Origin: JANQOH01 sp965243325
GTDB lineage: Bacteria > Pseudomonadota > Alphaproteobacteria > UBA7887
Reading direction: 5' to 3'
DNA length: 64,000 nt
Assembly: GCA_965243325.1 (NCBI GenBank)
Contig: CBDEUQ010000003.1
Coordinates: forward strand, 1,426,001 to 1,490,000
Shown: in pieces, positions 8,747-18,108 of the stretch
Numbering within the stretch: position 1 is the first letter of the stretch
How the letters are laid out: each line of letters opens with the position of its first letter
Notes under the pieces: generated by a model
Databases searched by the model: none
What the model was told of the DNA's origin: nothing
What the model saw: the letters and a program-made list of their open reading frames with translations, nothing else
Made by a program: the position numbers and the translations under genes

Positions 8747-9427
8747 ATGAGTGAAATCAAGCGAATTGTCTGCCTCGCAAACTCCCGGAAGCTGGCGGGT
8801 CGGTGCATCGCCGGCCGGGAGTGGGCCGAGGAAAGGGGCGCCGGACGCTGGATTCGGCCCGTGAGCGCGCGCGAGTGCGGGGACGTGTCGGAGTACGAGC
8901 GGCAATACGAGGACGGGAGCGATCCCCGGCCGCTCGACATCGTCGACGTTCCGGTCCTGGAGCCGAGGCCGGACGGCTGCCAGACCGAGAACTGGCTGCT
9001 CGATCCGGAACGGTACTGGGAAAGGGCGGGATCGGTTTCGCCGCTCGACCTTGCCGCTCTCGCCGATCCCGTCGAACGGCTCTGGATCGACGGTCACAGC
9101 ACCTACGATGGCGGCAACGACCGCGTCCCGGCCGAATTGACCGATGCACTGTCCGGCTCCCTGCGGCTGATCCGGGTCGATGAGGTCGATCTTTGCGTGT
9201 TTGCGCCCGGCGAGGCGTTCGGCAATTCCAAGCGTCGCGTGCAGGCCCGGTTCGTCCATGCGGGTGTGGACTACGCGTTCTGGGTCACCGACCCGGTTTA
9301 CGAGCGGCGATACCTCGCGAAGCTCGACGGGACATACCGGGTCGGCGAAAGCCATCTCACCGTCGGCCTCGGAGAGCCGTACGAGGGCGCGTACCACAAG
9401 TCCGTTGCTGCGATCTTCGAGACTTGA
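8747..9427 (+). CDS. Dual-OB-domain-like protein
   Basis: 226 residues from the ATG at 8747. It opens with KRIVCLANSRKLAGRCIAGREW and then GAGRWIRPVSA, a pattern I recall from proteins annotated as dual OB domain, which are repeatedly found next to DUF488 genes. The rest is beta-rich (VDVPVLEPRPDGCQTENW; CVFAPGEAFG; YAFWVTDPVYERRYL), compatible with two OB-type barrels that could bind nucleic acid. Two DUF488 genes follow immediately, so the three probably work together. Family recall is from memory and the function is unknown. Confidence 0.62.
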   Translation: MSEIKRIVCLANSRKLAGRCIAGREWAEERGAGRWIRPVSARECGDVSEYERQYEDGSDPRPLDIVDVPVLEPRPDGCQTENWLLDPERYWERAGSVSPLDLAALADPVERLWIDGHSTYDGGNDRVPAELTDALSGSLRLIRVDEVDLCVFAPGEAFGNSKRRVQARFVHAGVDYAFWVTDPVYERRYLAKLDGTYRVGESHLTVGLGEPYEGAYHKSVAAIFET

Positions 9428-9441
9428 CGGGCGGCAGTGGC

Positions 9442-10080
9442 GTGGACCGCGGTAGGGGCACGGTGCTCACGATCGGTCACTCCAACCATACGCTCGAAGT
9501 CTTTCTCGCACTCCTGGCCCGGCACCGCGTGACCGTCCTCGCCGACGTGCGATCCGCGCCCTATAGCCGTTTCAATCCCCACTTCAACGGCGAACCGCTG
9601 GCCGCGGCGCTCGAGACGGCCGGACTCGGATACGTGTATCTCGGCCGCGAGCTCGGCGGCCGGTCCGACGACCGCTCGTGCTACGAAAACGGCCGCATCC
9701 GCTACGACCGCCTCGCGCGTACGGCGCGCTTCCGGGCCGGTCTGGAGCGTGTCGTGCAGGGTGCCCCCGGGCGCCGCCTCGCGCTGATGTGCGCCGAGCG
9801 GGAGCCGCTTCATTGCCATCGGACGCTTCTCGTCGGCCGCGCGCTCGACGACCGCGGCGTCGACGTGGCGCACATTCTGGCGGACGGCGGGCTGGAGCCG
9901 CACCGCAGCGCCATGGACCGGTTGCTCGCCGCATTCGACCTGGCGCCCGGCGGCGACCTGTTCCGCCGGCATCAACCGCGCGACGAACTTGTCGCGGAAG
10001 CGATCGCATGGCAGGCGGCGCGCGTCGGCCACCGGGCCGCGGGGCGCATCGACAGCGTGCGGGAGGAGCGGGGCCGATGA
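9442..10080 (+). CDS. DUF488 domain-containing protein (first copy)
   Basis: 212 residues from GTG 9442; a second in-frame GTG at 9463 directly precedes the domain and has a purine-rich stretch upstream, so the start is uncertain. The DUF488 signature is clear: LTIGHSNHTLEVFLALL, VLADVRSAPYSR and, near the C-terminus, LMCAEREPLHCHRTLL with the conserved Cys, Glu, Cys-His-Arg residues. The biochemical role of DUF488 is not established. It follows the dual-OB-like gene by 14 bases and overlaps the second DUF488 gene by 4 bases. Confidence 0.82.
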   Translation: MDRGRGTVLTIGHSNHTLEVFLALLARHRVTVLADVRSAPYSRFNPHFNGEPLAAALETAGLGYVYLGRELGGRSDDRSCYENGRIRYDRLARTARFRAGLERVVQGAPGRRLALMCAEREPLHCHRTLLVGRALDDRGVDVAHILADGGLEPHRSAMDRLLAAFDLAPGGDLFRRHQPRDELVAEAIAWQAARVGHRAAGRIDSVREERGR

Positions 10081-10520
10081 AGATATCGACCATAGGCTTC
10101 ACGAAAAAATCCGCGCAACGGTTCTTCGGACTTTTGCGCGACTCGGGCGTCGCGCGCATCGTCGACGTGCGGCTTCGCAACGGATCCCAGCTCGCCGGCT
10201 TCGCCAAGGGGGGCGATCTCGCCTGGTTCGCGCGCGAGCTGTGCGGGATCGACTACGTGCACGCGCCCGACCTCGCGCCGACGAAGGAGTTGCTGGACGA
10301 CTATCGTCACGGGCGGATCGGCTGGGCCGCCTACGAGACCCGGTTCGTCGGCCTGATGAAGGCGCGGCGGATTGAGACGGCGGTGTCGAGGGAAATGCTC
10401 GACGAAAGCTGCCTGCTTTGCAGCGAAGACCGCCCGCACCGCTGTCACCGGCGCCTTGTCGCCGAATATCTGAAGCAGCATTGGGGCGAGCTGGAGATCG
10501 AGCATCTGGGTCCGCGGTAA
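10077..10520 (+). CDS. DUF488 domain-containing protein (second, short copy)
   Basis: 147 residues. It starts at the ATG of an ATGA overlap with the previous gene. It shows ISTIGFTKKSAQRFFGLLRDSG, IVDVRLRN and LLCSEDRPHRCHRRLV, that is, the same Cys/Glu/Cys-His-Arg signature as its neighbour but with a different overall sequence and length. The two are thus divergent paralogues rather than a recent duplication. Function unknown. Confidence 0.82.
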   Translation: MKISTIGFTKKSAQRFFGLLRDSGVARIVDVRLRNGSQLAGFAKGGDLAWFARELCGIDYVHAPDLAPTKELLDDYRHGRIGWAAYETRFVGLMKARRIETAVSREMLDESCLLCSEDRPHRCHRRLVAEYLKQHWGELEIEHLGPR

Positions 10521-10677
10521 GGGCTCCCGCGGGCACGTCCCGGAGCGTTCGGCGGGAAATCCCATGCATCGGCGGCCGGGAGCCCGCGGCACGCTTTTTT
10601 GCTGAATGCGTCGGCGGAATTGCGCAAGCTGCCGGTTCGCGCCAGGACGCACCGGGGCACCGCGGAAGGGCAGCGCC

Positions 10678-13600
10678 ATGACGGGAACCGAAAGGCACGA
10701 CGCGCCGGACCTTGCGGAGAGGGTCGCCGCCTTCGCCCGCGGCCGTGACGGCGGCGGGCACGGCGGTGCGGTCGAACGTTTCGTGCGGCATTTCTATCGC
10801 CGCCGGGCGTCGGACGGCCTTGCCGGCCGCGGCGTCGAGAACCTGTATGCCAGCGCCCGCGACCTGTTCGATTTCGTGACCGATCGCCCGCCCGGCACGG
10901 ACAAGCTGCGCGTTCGCGACGCGGACGCGGCAGCCGCCAGCCCGCTGCCGCACTCGGCGGTCGAGCTGGTGACCGACGACCGCCCGTTCATCGTCGACTC
11001 CGTGGTCGCGGAACTGAACCGGCAGGACGTGACGATCCGGCTCGTCGCGCACCCGATGTACCGGGTGCGCCGCGACGCGGCCGGCCGGCTCGACGACCTG
11101 CGCGCGCACGACGGCGCGGGCGACGAGGGGGCGGTCGAATCCGTCATGCGCATCGAGATCGACCGGCCGGAGAGCCGCGCGGACGGCGATGCCCTGGCCT
11201 CCCGGCTGCGGCATGTCCTGCACGACGTGCGTCTCGCGGTCGCCGACTGGGAGGCGATGCGCGACACCCTCGCCGGGGCCGGCGCGGAAGTCGCGCGGAA
11301 CGCGCCGCCGCAATGCGCCGGCCTCGACGAGACCGCGGCGTTCCTGCGCTGGCTCGCGGACCGCCATTTCACCTACCTCGGCTATCGCCGCTACGATCTG
11401 CAAGCCGACGAGACGGGCGGCCGCCTCGCAGGGGCCCCCGGCACCGCGCTCGGACTCATGCGCCGTGCGGAGGAGAGCGACAACGCCGCCGCCGCGGCCG
11501 GCCGGCCGGTCACGCCCGAGGTGCTGACCCGGCTGCGCGGCCCGCACCCGCTGATCGTGTCGAAGAGCGCGCGGCGATCGACGGTGCACCGGCCGGTTCC
11601 GATGGATTCGATCGAGGTGAAGCGCTACGACGGCGCCGGCAACGTCGTCGGCGTCCACCGCTTCCTCGGCCTGTTCACGTCGCGCGCCCACAACCGCCCG
11701 CCGGCCGAGGTGCCGCTGCTGCGGCGCAAGATCGCCGCCGTTCGCGAGCGTGCCGGCTTCCCCTCCGAGAGCCACGACGACCGTGCCCTCCTGCACGTGC
11801 TCGAGGCGCTTCCGCGCGGCGAACTGTTCCAGTACGACGAAGACGCGCTTCTCGAAACCGGCCTCGGCATTCTCGACCTGCACACGCGGCCGCGGGTGCG
11901 CCTGTTCGCGCGCCGCAACGCCTTCGAGTGGGCGGTCTCGTGCCTCGTCTTCGTGCCGCGCGAGCGCTACGCTCCGGGTCTGCGCAAATTGGTGTCGGAG
12001 ACCCTCGAAGCGGCGTTCGACGGTACCTGCCAGGCGTATTTCACGCAGCTCGGCGACGACCCGCTGGCGCGCCTGCACGTGATCGTGAGGACCGTGCCGG
12101 GGAGGGTGCCCGCCTTTCGCACGGAAGAGATCGAAGCGCGGCTGGCGGCGGCGCTGAGCGGCTGGGACGACAATCTCGCCGCGGCGCTCGCCGCGGCGCA
12201 CGACGGCGACGCCGCGGCGGCCCTCGCGGGCCGCTATCGGGCCGCCTTCCCGCTGGCGTACCGCGAGCGGTTCGCGGCCGATGCGGCGGCAGACGACATC
12301 GGACGCATCGAAGCCGCGCGCCGCGGCGACGGCCTCGCGCTCCATCTCTACAACGCGGCCGAGGGCCGCGCCCGCCTCAAGATCTACCGCTGCGGCGATC
12401 AGCTCGCACTGTCCGACGTGCTGCCCACGCTCGAGAACATGGGCCTGCGTGTCGTGGACGAGTTTCCCTATCGCCTCGCCGGCGGCGAGACGGAGGTGTG
12501 GATTCACGACCTCGGAGTGCGCGTCGCCGCCGGCGGCGAAATCCACACCGCGCTGACGGGGGAGCGGCTTGCGGCCGCCTTCATCCGGGTGTGGCGCGGC
12601 GAGGCGGAAGACGACGCCTTCAACCGCCTGATCGTCCGTGCCGGGCTCGACTGGCGCGAGGTTGTCGTGCTGCGCGCCTACGCCAAGTACCTGCGCCAGA
12701 CCAAGGTCGCCTTTAGCCAAGCGTACATGGCGCAGACCCTCGCCGCCAATCCGGGCATCGTGCGCCGGCTCGTCGAGCTGTTCGTCGCGAGGTTCGATCC
12801 GGCGGGCACCGGAGACGAAGCGGAGGCGGCGGCGGCGGCGGGGGTCGAGACGGCGCTCGACGCCGTGGCCGGACTGGACGAAGACCGGGTCATCCGCCGC
12901 TTCCTCAACGCGATCCAGTCGACCGTGCGCACCAACTTCTTTCAGCGCGACCGGACCGGCGCCCGGCACGCCCGCCTGTCGCTCAAGATCGACTCGACCC
13001 GGATCCACGACCTGCCGCCGCCGCGTCCGGCGGTCGAGATATTCGTCTATGCCGCGCGGGTCGAGGGTGTCCACCTGCGCGGCGGCGAGGTCGCGCGCGG
13101 CGGCCTGCGCTGGTCGTCCCGCATGGAGGACTACCGCACCGAAATCCTCGGTCTGATGAAGGCGCAACTGGTCAAGAACGCCGTCATCGTGCCGGTCGGC
13201 GCCAAGGGCGGCTTCGTCGTCAAACGTCCGCCGGCGGGCGACCGCGACGCCCTCCTCGCCGAGGCGGTCTCGTGCTATCGCACGTTCGTCTCGGGTCTGC
13301 TCGACGTGACCGACAATCTGGTCGACGGCAAGGCCGTCGCGCCGCGCGAGGTCCGGCGCCGCGACGGCGACGATCCCTATCTCGTGGTCGCCGCCGACAA
13401 GGGCACGGCGACCTTTTCCGACATCGCCAACGGCGTTGCGGCGGACTACGACTTCTGGCTCGGCGATGCGTTCGCCAGCGGTGGCTCGTCGGGATACGAC
13501 CACAAGCGCATGGGCATCACCGCGCGCGGCGCCTGGGAAGCGGTCAAGCGGCACTTCCGCGACATGGGCCGCGACACGCAGACCGAGCCGTTCACCGTCG

Positions 13601-15468
13601 TGGGCATCGGCGACATGTCGGGCGACGTGTTCGGCAACGGCGTGCTGCTTTCGCGCCACATCCGCCTCGTCGGGGCGTTCGACCATCGCCACGTCTTCGT
13701 CGATCCCGGCGCCGACGCCGAGACCGGATTCGCCGAACGACAGCGCCTGTTCGGCCTCGCGCGGTCGAGTTGGGCCGACTACGACACGCGCCTGATCTCC
13801 CGCGGCGGCGGCGTGTTCGACCGCGGCGCCAAGTCGCTCGCGCTGACGCCCGAAATCCGCATTCTGCTCGACTTCGACGGCGAGACGGCGACGCCGAACG
13901 AGCTGATCTCGGCGCTGCTCGCGGCGCCCGTCGACCTCTTGTGGAACGGTGGCATCGGCACCTACGTCAAGGCCAGCGACGAGACCCACGCCGAGGTCGG
14001 CGACCGGGTGAACGACGGGCTGCGCATCGACGCCGCGGCGCTGCGCTGCAAGGTGGTCGGCGAGGGCGGCAATCTCGGCCTCACCCAGCGCGCGCGCGTC
14101 GAGGCGGCGCGGCGCGGCGTGCGGCTGAACAGCGACGCCATCGACAACTCCGCGGGCGTCGACTGCTCCGACCGCGAGGTCAACATCAAGATCCTGCTCC
14201 GCGACGTCGAAAGCGCCGGCTCGCTGACTCGCGCCGACCGCGATGCGCTGCTGGCGGAGATGACCGACGCCGTGGCGCACCGCTGCCTCGCCGACAACTA
14301 TCGGCAAGCGCTCGGCATCGGCGTGGTCGAGTCGCTCGGGTCCGGACGCATCGATCTCCAGCAGCGCATGATGCAATCGCTCGAACGCGCCGGCGAACTC
14401 GACCGCGGCGTCGAGGCGCTGCCCGACGACGAGGCAATGGAGGCGTTGCACGCCGCCGGCAGCGGCCTCACGCGGCCCGAGATCTCGGTGCTCTACGCCC
14501 ACGCCAAGATCGCCCTGTACAACGCGCTGCTCGAGTCCAGCCTGCCGGACGACGAATTTCTCGCCTGCGACCTCGAGGGTTACTTCCCCGACGTCCTCGT
14601 CGAGCGCTACCGCCCGTTCATCCGCCGCCACCGCCTGCGGCGCGAGATCGTCGCGACCGTCGTCGCCAACAGCCTCGTCGACCGCGCGAGCATGGCGTTC
14701 GCGCTGCTGGCGCGCGAGGAGACCGGCCGCGAGGCCGCCGACGTGGCGCGCGCCTACGTCGTCGCCCGCTCGGCGTTCGGCCTGCCGGCCCGGTGGGCCG
14801 AGATCGAAAGCCTGGACGGCCGTGTGCCGCCGGCGGTGCAGCTGGAAACGATCGCGGCGCTGCGCGGAGTGATGGAACATTCGATCCTGTGGTTTCTGCG
14901 GCACCGGCAGGCGCAGGATTGCGGCGCAACCGCGGCGCTGTTCGGCAGCGGCATCGCCGAGCTCGCGGCGGGGCTGGACGCGGTCCTCCCGGACGATCTG
15001 CGCCGGACCGTCGGCGCCGCCGCGCGCGGATTGAGCGACAAGGGCGTCCCGCGCGAACTGGCCCGCTTCACCGCAGCCGCGGCCCGCCCGTTGCACGCCG
15101 CGTGCGCCATCGTCGAGGCCGCCGACCTTACCGATGCCCCGGTCCTCGACGCCGCCCGGGCGTTCTTCGGCATCGGTCGGCTGCTGGGCCTGGACTGGCT
15201 GCGCAGCGAGGCCAGGAGCCTCGCCACGAGCACCGTCTGGCAGCGCCGGGCGGCGGCGGCGGTGATCGACGATCTGTTCGGTCAGCAGACCACGTTGACC
15301 GTGCGCGCGCTCGAGTCCGGCGGCACGGCGGAGGACTGGGCGGCGGCCAACCGCGGCGTCGTCGCGCGCGCCTCCCGGCTGCGCGACGATCTGCGCAGCC
15401 AGCCGCGCTTCGATCTCGCGATGCTGGCCGTCGCAAGCCGGCAGACGCGCGACCTGCTGCGCGACTGA
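10678..15468 (+). CDS. NAD-specific glutamate dehydrogenase, large (~180 kDa) type
   Basis: 1596 residues, typical of the bacterial large NAD-GDH (Bac_GDH family, often called gdhB). The enzyme oxidises L-glutamate to 2-oxoglutarate and ammonium. The N-terminal half holds regulatory ACT-like regions (VELVTDDRPFIVDSV, DEFPYRLAGGETEVWIHDLG). The catalytic part starts near residue 800: EVARGGLRWSSRMEDYRTEILGLMKAQ, VGAKGGFVVK, VGIGDMSGDVFGNG and LLWNGGIGTYVKA. The ATG at 10678 lies after GCGGAAGGGCAGCGCC, a plausible ribosome site. The IS element directly downstream does not interrupt the gene. Confidence 0.95.
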   Translation: MTGTERHDAPDLAERVAAFARGRDGGGHGGAVERFVRHFYRRRASDGLAGRGVENLYASARDLFDFVTDRPPGTDKLRVRDADAAAASPLPHSAVELVTDDRPFIVDSVVAELNRQDVTIRLVAHPMYRVRRDAAGRLDDLRAHDGAGDEGAVESVMRIEIDRPESRADGDALASRLRHVLHDVRLAVADWEAMRDTLAGAGAEVARNAPPQCAGLDETAAFLRWLADRHFTYLGYRRYDLQADETGGRLAGAPGTALGLMRRAEESDNAAAAAGRPVTPEVLTRLRGPHPLIVSKSARRSTVHRPVPMDSIEVKRYDGAGNVVGVHRFLGLFTSRAHNRPPAEVPLLRRKIAAVRERAGFPSESHDDRALLHVLEALPRGELFQYDEDALLETGLGILDLHTRPRVRLFARRNAFEWAVSCLVFVPRERYAPGLRKLVSETLEAAFDGTCQAYFTQLGDDPLARLHVIVRTVPGRVPAFRTEEIEARLAAALSGWDDNLAAALAAAHDGDAAAALAGRYRAAFPLAYRERFAADAAADDIGRIEAARRGDGLALHLYNAAEGRARLKIYRCGDQLALSDVLPTLENMGLRVVDEFPYRLAGGETEVWIHDLGVRVAAGGEIHTALTGERLAAAFIRVWRGEAEDDAFNRLIVRAGLDWREVVVLRAYAKYLRQTKVAFSQAYMAQTLAANPGIVRRLVELFVARFDPAGTGDEAEAAAAAGVETALDAVAGLDEDRVIRRFLNAIQSTVRTNFFQRDRTGARHARLSLKIDSTRIHDLPPPRPAVEIFVYAARVEGVHLRGGEVARGGLRWSSRMEDYRTEILGLMKAQLVKNAVIVPVGAKGGFVVKRPPAGDRDALLAEAVSCYRTFVSGLLDVTDNLVDGKAVAPREVRRRDGDDPYLVVAADKGTATFSDIANGVAADYDFWLGDAFASGGSSGYDHKRMGITARGAWEAVKRHFRDMGRDTQTEPFTVVGIGDMSGDVFGNGVLLSRHIRLVGAFDHRHVFVDPGADAETGFAERQRLFGLARSSWADYDTRLISRGGGVFDRGAKSLALTPEIRILLDFDGETATPNELISALLAAPVDLLWNGGIGTYVKASDETHAEVGDRVNDGLRIDAAALRCKVVGEGGNLGLTQRARVEAARRGVRLNSDAIDNSAGVDCSDREVNIKILLRDVESAGSLTRADRDALLAEMTDAVAHRCLADNYRQALGIGVVESLGSGRIDLQQRMMQSLERAGELDRGVEALPDDEAMEALHAAGSGLTRPEISVLYAHAKIALYNALLESSLPDDEFLACDLEGYFPDVLVERYRPFIRRHRLRREIVATVVANSLVDRASMAFALLAREETGREAADVARAYVVARSAFGLPARWAEIESLDGRVPPAVQLETIAALRGVMEHSILWFLRHRQAQDCGATAALFGSGIAELAAGLDAVLPDDLRRTVGAAARGLSDKGVPRELARFTAAAARPLHAACAIVEAADLTDAPVLDAARAFFGIGRLLGLDWLRSEARSLATSTVWQRRAAAAVIDDLFGQQTTLTVRALESGGTAEDWAAANRGVVARASRLRDDLRSQPRFDLAMLAVASRQTRDLLRD

Positions 15469-15520
15469 GGGGACGGCGCGCGATCGCGGCTCGCTTCCGC
15501 TCGGCCGCCGGCGGGGTGAC

Positions 15521-16788
15521 GTAAGAATTTATGTGTCAGGTGGGAAGGGGGTACTCCCTGTGGTGACGACAACCACAAACAGGAGCACCCCGCATGTCCC
15601 AGCAAGCTGCGACGATCATGAGCCTACCCCAGGCCTTTGAGGTGGTGAAGGAGATGCAGGCAGGCGGACTGGACTGGGGCGAGGGCTACCGCCCGCTCGG
15701 CCGCCAGGCGCTGGCCGAGATCATCGAGGGCCGGATGGCCGAGGCGGTGGATCGCTGGCTCGACAACCTCGACGCCGGCGCGATGCGCGACCGGCGCAAC
15801 GGGACCTACCGCCGCTGCCTGCTGAGCGAGCTCGGCGACATCGAGCTCAACGTGCCGCGCACCCGGCACTTCTGCCCGACCGGGGTTGTGAAGAGCTACG
15901 CAAGGCGCGCGCCGGAGATCGACCGTGCCATCCTGGCCGGCTTCGTGCTGGGGCTTTCGACGCGCAAGGTGGGCGAGGTCCTGCTGGCCCTGCTCGGGCG
16001 CCCGGTCTCGGCCGCGACGGTGAGCCGGGTCTCCAAGACGCTCGACATGGCGGTCGAGGCCTTCCACCGCAGGCCGCTGAAGAACGCCTACAAGGCGCTG
16101 ATGCTCGACGGCGTGGTGCTGGCCCGCAAGACCGGCGCCGGCGCGCTCAGGAGGCCGGTCCTGGTGGCGCTCGGCATCCGCCCCGACGGCAAGAAGGAGA
16201 TCATCGACTTCCATCTCGCCGTCAGCGAAGGCGCCCGCGAGTGGGAAGTGTTCCTCAACCGGCTGTACCACCGCGGGCTCACCGGCGAAGGCCTTGAGAT
16301 GATCTGCGTCGATGGCGGCAAGGGCCTGCTGGCTGCCTTGCCGTTCGTCTATCCCGGCATCCCGGTTCAGAGGTGCTGGGCGCACAAGATGCGCAACATC
16401 CTCAACAAGGTCCGCAAGGCCGACCAGGAGGCCGTCAAGGCCGATGTCCACGCCGTCATGAATGCAAAGAGCCGCCGCAAGGCCCAGAGCGCCGCCCGAC
16501 GCTTCGCCGACCGCTGGCAAAGCACCTACCCCAAGGCCGTCGCCTGCCTGCGCAGCGATCTCGACGAGCTGCTCACCTGCTTCCGCTACCGGACCCTCGA
16601 TGAGCGAAAGCGGGTCAGGACCACCAACGCCATCGAACGAAGGTTCCGGGAGGTCCGCAGACGAACCCGGCCCATGGGAACCTTCCAGGACCGGACCTCA
16701 ATGGACCGCGTCCTCTACGCGGTATTCATCCACGAAAACAAGTCTCAGGGAATCAGCACCCCCGTCTCCCTGACACATAACTCTTGAC
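15521..16788 (+). mobile_element. IS256-family insertion sequence (complete)
   Basis: About 1.27 kb with one transposase gene. The imperfect terminal inverted repeats share the 12-base core TTATGTGTCAGG: left end at ~15529-15540, right end (as reverse complement) at ~16769-16780, with weaker matches outward to about 15521 and 16788. I could not identify a clean 8-9 base target duplication, so the outer limits are approximate. It sits between the glutamate dehydrogenase gene and a cyclopropane-fatty-acid synthase-like gene and breaks neither. Confidence 0.8.
15594..16787 (+). CDS. IS256-family (mutator type) transposase
   Basis: 397 residues, full length for the family. The DDE core is visible: LMLDGVVL holds the first Asp, GLEMICVDGGKGLLAALPFVYP the second, and the mutator signature VQRCWAHKMRNILNKV follows it. 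The C-terminus has TTNAIERRFREVRRRTRPMG, where the conserved Glu lies, and ends inside the right terminal repeat. The gene looks intact and the element may be active. Confidence 0.95.
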   Translation: MSQQAATIMSLPQAFEVVKEMQAGGLDWGEGYRPLGRQALAEIIEGRMAEAVDRWLDNLDAGAMRDRRNGTYRRCLLSELGDIELNVPRTRHFCPTGVVKSYARRAPEIDRAILAGFVLGLSTRKVGEVLLALLGRPVSAATVSRVSKTLDMAVEAFHRRPLKNAYKALMLDGVVLARKTGAGALRRPVLVALGIRPDGKKEIIDFHLAVSEGAREWEVFLNRLYHRGLTGEGLEMICVDGGKGLLAALPFVYPGIPVQRCWAHKMRNILNKVRKADQEAVKADVHAVMNAKSRRKAQSAARRFADRWQSTYPKAVACLRSDLDELLTCFRYRTLDERKRVRTTNAIERRFREVRRRTRPMGTFQDRTSMDRVLYAVFIHENKSQGISTPVSLTHNS

Positions 16789-16865
16789 GTTACCGCCGGC
16801 GGCGCGCACTTTTCGTCGCCCGACGGGCGGCGCTATACTTGCGGCGGCGGACGCGGGAGGCGGCG

Positions 16866-18092
16866 ATGCTGCTCGGGCGGATGCTCGATTACACGGTCGA
16901 ACGCGGGCAGCTTGCGGTCATCGACTCTCGCGGCCGGCGCAGCGACTACGGCGACGGCAGCGGGCCGGCGCTCGCCATCCGGCTCCACGCCCGGACCACG
17001 GGCGCCCGCATCGCCATAAAGGGCAGCCTCGGCCTCGCGGAAGCCTACATGGACGGCACCCTCACGGTGGAGGGCGGCGGCGACATCTACGACGTGATCT
17101 GCCTCGTGGCGCGCAACCTCCAGGGCCGCAAGCGTCCCCTCTGGATTCGCGTCCGGGAACGCGCCGGACGGGCGCTCCGCCTCCTGCACCAGTACAATCC
17201 CGCCGGACGCGCGCGGCGCAACGTCGCCCACCACTACGACCTCACCGACGCGTTCTACGACCTGTTCCTCGATGCGAACAAACAGTACTCGTGCGGTTAT
17301 TTTCCCGCCCCCGGCTTCGACCTCGAAGCGGCCCAGGTCGCCAAAATGCGCCGCATCGCCGCCAAGCTGGCGCTGCAACCCGGCATGTCGGTGCTCGACA
17401 TCGGCTCGGGCTGGGGCGGCCTCGGCGTGCATCTCGGCCGCGAGCACGGCGTCTCGGTGCATGGCGTCACCTTGTCCGAGCACCAGCACCGGCTGTCGAA
17501 CGAACGCGCCGCCGCGGCGGGTCTCGGCGACCGCGTCCGTTTCGACCTCATGGACTACCGCGACGACGACCGGCGATACGACCGCGTGGTGTCGGTCGGC
17601 ATGTTCGAGCACGTCGGCGTCGGCCACTACGACGAGTTCTTCGCCAGGCTGCGGCGGCTGCTCGAGCCGGACGGCGTCGCGTTGCTGCACACCATCGGTC
17701 GCGCCGGTCGGCCGCGCGCGACGGATCCATTCATCCGCAAGTACATTTTCCCGGGCGGCTACATACCGTCGCTGTCGGAGGTCGCCCCGGCGATCGAGGC
17801 CAGCGGCCTCGTGATCTGTGACATCGAGGTGCTGCGTCTGCATTATGCGGAAACGCTCCGCGCCTGGCGTCGGCGGTTCAACGCCAGGTGGGACGAGGCC
17901 AGAGCGCTGTACGACGAGCGCTTCTGCCGCATGTGGGAGTTCTATCTCGCCGGCTCCGAGGCGTCGTTCCGGCACATGGGGATGGTGGTGTTCCAGATTC
18001 AACTCGCCCGCCGCCAGGACGCGGTGCCGCTGACTCGCGACTACATTGCCGAGGCCGAACGCCGCGCCGCCGGCGATCTGGCGGCGGAGTAG
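16866..18092 (+). CDS. Cyclopropane-fatty-acid-phospholipid synthase-like methyltransferase
   Basis: 408 residues. The N-terminal ~110 residues are the lipid-binding part seen in CFA synthases (IKGSLGLAEAYMDGTL). The SAM-binding motif VLDIGSGWGG lies near residues 177-186, preceded by VAHHYDLTDAFYDLFLD and YSCGYF, all conserved in the family. The enzyme would add a methylene bridge from SAM to membrane phospholipid acyl chains. The ATG at 16866 is used; an in-frame ATG at 16839 exists but adds only a basic stretch. Seventeen bases separate it from the next gene. Confidence 0.92.
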   Translation: MLLGRMLDYTVERGQLAVIDSRGRRSDYGDGSGPALAIRLHARTTGARIAIKGSLGLAEAYMDGTLTVEGGGDIYDVICLVARNLQGRKRPLWIRVRERAGRALRLLHQYNPAGRARRNVAHHYDLTDAFYDLFLDANKQYSCGYFPAPGFDLEAAQVAKMRRIAAKLALQPGMSVLDIGSGWGGLGVHLGREHGVSVHGVTLSEHQHRLSNERAAAAGLGDRVRFDLMDYRDDDRRYDRVVSVGMFEHVGVGHYDEFFARLRRLLEPDGVALLHTIGRAGRPRATDPFIRKYIFPGGYIPSLSEVAPAIEASGLVICDIEVLRLHYAETLRAWRRRFNARWDEARALYDERFCRMWEFYLAGSEASFRHMGMVVFQIQLARRQDAVPLTRDYIAEAERRAAGDLAAE

Positions 18093-18108
18093 GGCGGTGG
18101 CGGACGCG

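Noticed and set aside
10099..15096. A 1665-codon open frame on the minus strand
   Set aside because: It is the antisense shadow of the NAD-GDH gene; its translation is low-complexity Arg/Ala/Val/Asp-rich sequence without motifs, as expected in very GC-rich DNA.
15505..16800. GC-rich inverted string on both flanks as part of the IS ends
   Set aside because: The string GCCGCCGGCGG is common in this genome, and the match is broken next to the IS ends; probably coincidence.
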